A DNA stretch of 64,000 bases from Wenzhouxiangella sp. XN79A (lineage in GTDB: Bacteria > Pseudomonadota > Gammaproteobacteria > Xanthomonadales > Wenzhouxiangellaceae): the NCBI RefSeq assembly GCF_012272825.1, contig NZ_JAAWWS010000153.1, positions 1 to 64,000 of the forward strand, written 5' to 3'. Below are positions 60,862 to 64,000 of this stretch, in pieces. Position numbers and translations under genes: made by a program. The notes beneath the pieces are model-generated. The model had not been told where the DNA came from and made no database searches. It saw only the letters and a program-made list of their open reading frames with translations. Position 1 is the first letter of the stretch. Every line of letters starts with the position of its first letter.

Positions 60862-60939
60862 ATTCCGGTCTGGGGTTCCCCCCTTCCCCGAGCCGGAATT
60901 GTGGCCGAGGTTCCCCCCTTGCCTCGGCCACTTCTTTTT
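60862..60939 (+). ncRNA. Candidate C-rich-loop small RNA / tRNA-Leu leader, ~78 nt
   Basis: Between the promoter and tRNA-Leu(CAG) the sequence folds into two hairpins. The first closes with ATTCCGG (60862-60868) and CCGGAAT (60893-60899), with an inner GGGG/CCCC pairing. The second is a perfect 10-bp stem, GTGGCCGAGG (60901-60910) with CCTCGGCCAC (60922-60931). Both expose the same 12-mer GGTTCCCCCCTT (60874-60885 and 60909-60920). The second ends in TTCTTTTT and so is an intrinsic terminator. A short stable RNA is predicted, either by termination or by RNase P cleavage at the tRNA 5' end. Not previously named as far as I can tell. Confidence 0.7.
60901..60939 (+). terminator. Intrinsic terminator directly abutting tRNA-Leu
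   Basis: A 10-bp perfect GC-rich stem and 11-nt loop followed by TTCTTTTT (60932-60939). The T-run ends at the base before the mature tRNA 5' end, so read-through or processing is needed for tRNA expression from the upstream promoter. Confidence 0.8.
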
Positions 60940-61026
60940 GCCGAGGTGGCGGAATTGGTAGACGCGCTAGCTTCAGGTGCTAGTGTCCGTTAGGACGTGG
61001 GAGTTCGAGTCTCCCCCTCGGCACCA
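60940..61026 (+). tRNA. tRNA-Leu (anticodon CAG)
   Basis: An 87-nt class II tRNA. Acceptor stem GCCGAGG/CCTCGGC, anticodon stem CTAGC/GCTAG with loop TTCAGGT giving anticodon CAG, a long variable arm, T-loop GTTCGAGTC and an encoded CCA end. Reads CUG, the dominant leucine codon in a GC-rich genome. Confidence 0.95.
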
Positions 61027-61149
61027 TTCCCGCCCCGGGATGGTGCGGCAAGAACGGAAATCTCCTGGTGACAAGTCCCTGTTGGAATCGACCGCCCGGC
61101 CTCGTGCCGGGGCGCGGTCCTGCTTGCCCCTGGCATGAGAGGTCGCGCC

Positions 61150-61312
61150 AGTGTACCCCGCCACTCATTGTGTAACGTATAGCGAGTCGGAGGCCGTTTG
61201 GCTGCAAGGCCTGTCTCGCCGGGAATGGCAGCATCCTTTCCAGGCGGCAGAACGCCGCAGATGAATGCTCTCCGGCTCACCATACGTTACACAATGAGTG
61301 GCGGGGTACACT
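61150..61312. mobile_element. MITE-like element, copy A (163 bp), between two tRNA-Leu genes
   Basis: Terminal inverted repeats 61150-61180 and 61282-61312 are perfectly complementary over 31 bp (GTACCCCGCCACTCATTGTG core). The ~100-bp interior resembles copy B at 29113-29379. There is no coding capacity and no transposase here. The right border is followed by CTAGAA-type sequence, as in copy B. Confidence 0.88.
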
Positions 61313-61326
61313 AGAATGCAGCCCGT

Positions 61327-61411
61327 GCCGAGGTGGCGGAACTGGTAGACGCGCCAGATTTAGGTTCTGGTGGGGCATCCCGTGGAGGTTCGAGTCCTCT
61401 CCTCGGCACCA
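61327..61411 (+). tRNA. tRNA-Leu (anticodon UAG)
   Basis: An 85-nt class II tRNA. Acceptor GCCGAGG/CCTCGGC, anticodon stem CCAGA/TCTGG with loop TTTAGGT giving anticodon TAG (reads CUA and other CUN), a long variable arm, T-loop GGTTCGAGTCC and encoded CCA. Its 5' end lies 15 bp after the inverted-repeat element. Confidence 0.95.
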
Positions 61412-61545
61412 ACTGTTTTTCATTGACCTGCGGCTCGGGGGGCGCACGCCGCTGCTGCAGCGACGGACCCGTCGCGAGCGATCTAGGAACGAGGCCTTCC
61501 GCCGGCGCCTTTCCCGAATTCGGACTGGGTGCTTCCCGGTGCTGC

Positions 61546-62460
61546 AAGCGTTTCGCCACGCGGGTTTTGCCCGCTTTCCGGCGAGGCGCTTCTGTCGATG
61601 GCCACAAACGTACCCGAAAGGGGTTTTTTCAAGCGCGCGCACCTGTCGGGGTTTGCCCTCCGGTGACGGCTGTGGCGCGAAGAATCGCGCAGTGCCGCGG
61701 AGAAGGAAGGGCTTGCCGGGGTACAGAGGCATTGGAACCCGAAGCGAAGCCGGATCGTTGCTGCTGGCTCGGTTCGAACACAGGCCGCTTCGGTCGATGG
61801 TCGTGGCCAACCAGCGACGACATGGCCTGGCCCTGACTTCGCTAGTGCATCCGTGGCAGCTGTGCTTCTCGTGTCTTGCTCGCCTTCCGGTTGTTGCTGC
61901 CCCGGGCTACAAGCGTTTCGCCACGCGGGCTTCGCCCGCTTTCTGGCGAGGTACTTTTGTCAAACGCCACAAACGTACCCAAAAGGGCTTTTTTACAAGC
62001 GCGCGTACCGGTGGGGGTTTGCCCTCCGGTGAGGGTCGTGGCGCGGAAAATCGCGCAGTGCCGCGGAGAAGGAAGGGCTTGCCTGGGTACAGAGGCATTG
62101 GAACCTGAAGCGAAGCCGGATCATTGCCGGTGGCTCGGTTCGAACACAGGCCGCTTCGCTCGACGGTTGTGGCCGACCAGCGACACACCGGCCTGGCCCT
62201 GGCTTCGCGGATGCATCCGGGGCCACTGTAACCCGCAGCCGGAGCGAGCCCGGCCGCTTCGCAGACACCGGCCCACCATCATTGCCCGCAAGCCACTGCC
62301 CGTTCCGCCGCCTGTAAGAGCGCTTTTGCCTACTTTTGTCGCGACTGACAAAAACAGGTCGCCAGAAAGCGCGAAGCGCGTGGCGAAATGCTTGTAGCCA
62401 GAACCCCGGCAAAGCCGCCAGACGCGGCTTCAACGAAACCGGCAGAAAGCAAACACCCCT
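61546..62460. repeat. Dispersed repeat field, two ~365-bp direct copies and a unit shared with the left edge
   Basis: A stretch beginning AAGCGTTTCGCCACGCGGG at 61546 recurs at 61911 (offset about 365). The second copy runs on into sequence that matches the 306-bp unit at the left edge of the window: 62166-62425 aligns with about 55-315, including the CCTACTTTTGTC hairpin and GATGCATCCGGGGCCACTGT. The open frames here are short and inconsistent between copies. No gene supported from 61412 to 62552. Confidence 0.8.
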
Positions 62461-62552
62461 CGGCCGTATCCAGACCGCGAGCCAGGCTCAGTTCGAGTCA
62501 GATCGACTGGATCGGCGCCGATCGAGCTCGACTCGACCGTCGACGCTGCCCC

Positions 62553-63716
62553 TCAGAACGCATTCAATCCGGTCAATTCCCGCCCCACCACCAGCTGATG
62601 GATGGTCTCGGTGCCCTCGTAGGTGATCACCGACTCCAGGTTCAGCATGTGACGGATCGGAACGTATTCCAGGGTGATGCCGGAGCCGCCGAGCAGGTCG
62701 CGGCATTCGCGGGCGATGTCGAGCGCCATGCGCACGTTGTTCCACTTGGCGAGGCTGACCTGGGTCGGGTGCATCCTGCCGGCGTCCTTCAGGCGGCCGA
62801 GGCGCAGCGAGATCAGCTGGGCGGCGGTGATGCGGCGGGCCATGTCGGCCAGGCGCAGCTGAACGGCCTGGTTGGCGGCCAGCGGGCGTTTGAACAGTTC
62901 GCGGTCGGCGGTGTAGCGCAGGGTCTCGTCGAGGCAGGCCTGGGCGGCCCCGATCGGACCCCAGGTAATGCCGTAGCGGGCCTGGTTCAGGCACGAAAGC
63001 GGCCCCTTCAGCCCCTTGACCTTGGGCAGCCGATTGGACTCCGGCACCCGGACGTTATCGAAATACAGTTCCGAGGTCACCGACGCGCGAAGCGACATCT
63101 TGGCCTTGATGTCGCGTGCCTCGAAGCCCCTGGAGTCGGTCTCGACGATGAAGCCCTGGATGCCGTCCTCGGTGCGCGCCCAGACGATCGCGATCTGTGC
63201 CAGCGTCCCGTTGGTGATCCACATCTTGGCGCCGTTGAGGATCCAGTCCTCGCCGTCGCGCCTGGCGTGGGTCTTCATGTTGGCCGGATCCGATCCGCCG
63301 TGCGGTTCGGTCAGACCGAAGCAGCCGATCACCTCGCCAGCCGCCATCTTCGGCAGCCAGGTTTCCTTCTGCTCTTCCGAGCCGAAGGCGTGAATCGGAT
63401 ACATGCACAGCGAGGACTGCACCGACACGAAGCTGCGAAGCCCGGAATCGCCGCGCTCGAGTTCCTGGCAGATCAGTCCGTAGCTGACGCCGTTCAGTCC
63501 CGCGCAACCGTAGCCCTCGAGGCTGGATCCGAGCAGGCCCAGGTCGGCGATCTCGGGAATCAGCTCGGTCGGGAAGCGCCCCTCGTCGAAGCACTCGGCA
63601 ATGATCGGCAGCGCCTTCTGGTCGACGAAACGGGCCACCGATTCGCGGATCATCCGCTCCTCGTCGGTCAGTTCGTCGGCAATGGAATACAGGTCGAGGG
63701 GATCGAGAGAATGCAT
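62553..63716 (-). CDS. gcdH: Glutaryl-CoA dehydrogenase-type acyl-CoA dehydrogenase
   Basis: A 387-residue FAD acyl-CoA dehydrogenase. Signatures include CFGLTEPHGGSDPANMKTHA, LLGGSGITLEYVPIRHMLNL and the catalytic-base region ESVITYEGTETIHQLVVGR followed by ELTGLNAF. The stretch LRSFVSVQSSLCMYPIHAFG contains the arginine-serine context used in glutaryl-CoA dehydrogenases, which both oxidise and decarboxylate glutaryl-CoA in lysine/tryptophan breakdown. The ATG at 63716 gives MHSLDPLDLYSIADEL; frame continues upstream without homology. A second, different acyl-CoA dehydrogenase lies at 59.5 kb. Confidence 0.88.
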   Translation of the reverse strand: MHSLDPLDLYSIADELTDEERMIRESVARFVDQKALPIIAECFDEGRFPTELIPEIADLGLLGSSLEGYGCAGLNGVSYGLICQELERGDSGLRSFVSVQSSLCMYPIHAFGSEEQKETWLPKMAAGEVIGCFGLTEPHGGSDPANMKTHARRDGEDWILNGAKMWITNGTLAQIAIVWARTEDGIQGFIVETDSRGFEARDIKAKMSLRASVTSELYFDNVRVPESNRLPKVKGLKGPLSCLNQARYGITWGPIGAAQACLDETLRYTADRELFKRPLAANQAVQLRLADMARRITAAQLISLRLGRLKDAGRMHPTQVSLAKWNNVRMALDIARECRDLLGGSGITLEYVPIRHMLNLESVITYEGTETIHQLVVGRELTGLNAF

Positions 63717-63854
63717 GGGTCGGAACGCTCCGATGACGTGCGGATTTACGGTCGATGCCGTGCGGGCCCGGGTTGCGGCAGGGTCGCCCGGCGGACCGCC
63801 GGATTCTGGGATGGAATTGTACACGCAGCACCTGCATGCAAGGTGGACGCCGGC

Positions 63855-63860
63855 TATAAT
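63855..63860 (+). promoter_or_regulatory. Consensus -10 element for the cytochrome c gene
   Basis: TATAAT at 63855-63860, about 35 bp before the ATG at 63895. No good -35 at 17 bp is visible (CTGCAT at 63832-63837 is the closest), so activation may be needed. Confidence 0.4.
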
Positions 63861-63894
63861 GTCGCGATTGCTCGAACATGCGGAAACCACTCTG

Positions 63895-64000
63895 ATGCGA
63901 CGCTCATTGATTGCCCTCGCGCTGCTGCTCGGGGCCCCGATCACTGCTGCCGCCGAAGGCGACGAGGCCCGCGGCAGGATCCTGGCCTACACCTGCTCCG
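63895..64000 (+). CDS. Probable c-type cytochrome, truncated by window end
   Basis: Only the first 35 residues are in view. A signal peptide (RRSLIALALLLGAPITAAA) is followed by EGDEARGRILAYTCS, which resembles the start of a class I cytochrome c up to the first heme cysteine (CxxCH expected next). The identity cannot be settled without the next bases. Divergent from gcdH. Confidence 0.55.
   Translation, partial: MRRSLIALALLLGAPITAAAEGDEARGRILAYTCS

Noticed and set aside
61311-62433. Several arginine-rich open frames over the repeat field
   Set aside because: They overlap tRNA-Leu(UAG) and direct repeats, and differ between repeat copies.

Overview
The window is a GC-rich, densely coding chromosomal segment from a gammaproteobacterium. 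The supporting marks are an sdhCDAB-sdhE cluster with ygfX, tolQRAB-pal-cpoB, lolCD, msbA-lpxK-kdsB, a full-length RNase E, the ~180-kDa NAD-glutamate dehydrogenase, and a LexA-type box at recA. An IPTL-CTERM-type protein, the large NAD-GDH and dispersed short repeats built around a CCTACTTTTGTC hairpin suggest the Xanthomonadales/Lysobacterales or Wenzhouxiangella-like branch. That placement is an inference; no rRNA is present to test it. No prophage, transposase, integrase or CRISPR array was found.

Layout, left to right. Bases 1-640 are a 306-bp tandem repeat. Bases 669-5189 (minus) form the succinate dehydrogenase cluster: an SDHAF4-like gene, sdhC, sdhD, sdhA, sdhB, sdhE and ygfX. This places the enzyme together with two predicted flavinylation/assembly factors. 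ygfZ and an orphan PhnD-like binding protein follow on the plus strand, then a methyltransferase. Bases 8037-15419 hold a repeat cluster, pgsA, uvrC and a low-molecular-weight phosphatase, then kdsB-lpxK-msbA-exbD-exbB for LPS assembly. comEC, lolD, lolC and rluC complete the minus-strand block. rne is divergent, with a strong promoter and a leader of about 420 nt. Bases 24.5-32.1 kb (minus) carry a UvrY/GacA-type regulator, zapG/yhcB, alaS, recX, recA, thpR and pncC. mutS is divergent and is followed by a 7-bp minisatellite. Bases 35.1-45.7 kb (minus) carry queE, cpoB, pal, tolB, tolA, tolR, tolQ, ybgC, ruvB, ruvA, ruvC and yebC, with a plus-strand IPTL-CTERM gene wedged between ruvB and ruvA. 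Bases 45.8-52.1 kb (plus) hold a secreted protein, a TVP38/disulfide-oxidoreductase fusion and a three-gene operon of two glycosyltransferases and a sterol-desaturase-type enzyme, with a minus-strand lipocalin. A short low-GC island (52.1-53.7 kb) encodes a cysteine-rich secreted protein of unknown function. nadK, gdhB and an acyl-CoA dehydrogenase (minus) follow, then two tRNA-Leu genes, a repeat field, a glutaryl-CoA-type dehydrogenase and the start of a probable cytochrome c.

The most interesting signals are mainly non-coding. (1) A 78-nt leader between a near-consensus promoter and tRNA-Leu(CAG) folds into two hairpins with the same C-rich loop sequence. It ends in an intrinsic terminator whose T-run touches the mature tRNA 5' end, so it is a candidate small RNA that could be released by termination or by RNase P. 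(2) Two copies of a transposase-less terminal-inverted-repeat element (MITE-like) occur: one between the two tRNA-Leu genes, the other between recX and alaS, where it supplies the recX stop codon. (3) A 10-mer GTAGGAAATC occurs upstream of both recA and the cysteine-rich gene, where it is joined by a perfect 18-bp palindrome. (4) A glycosyltransferase gene has no standard start codon but has a well-placed Shine-Dalgarno sequence before ATC. (5) ComEC has lost the metal-binding motif of its C-terminal hydrolase domain.
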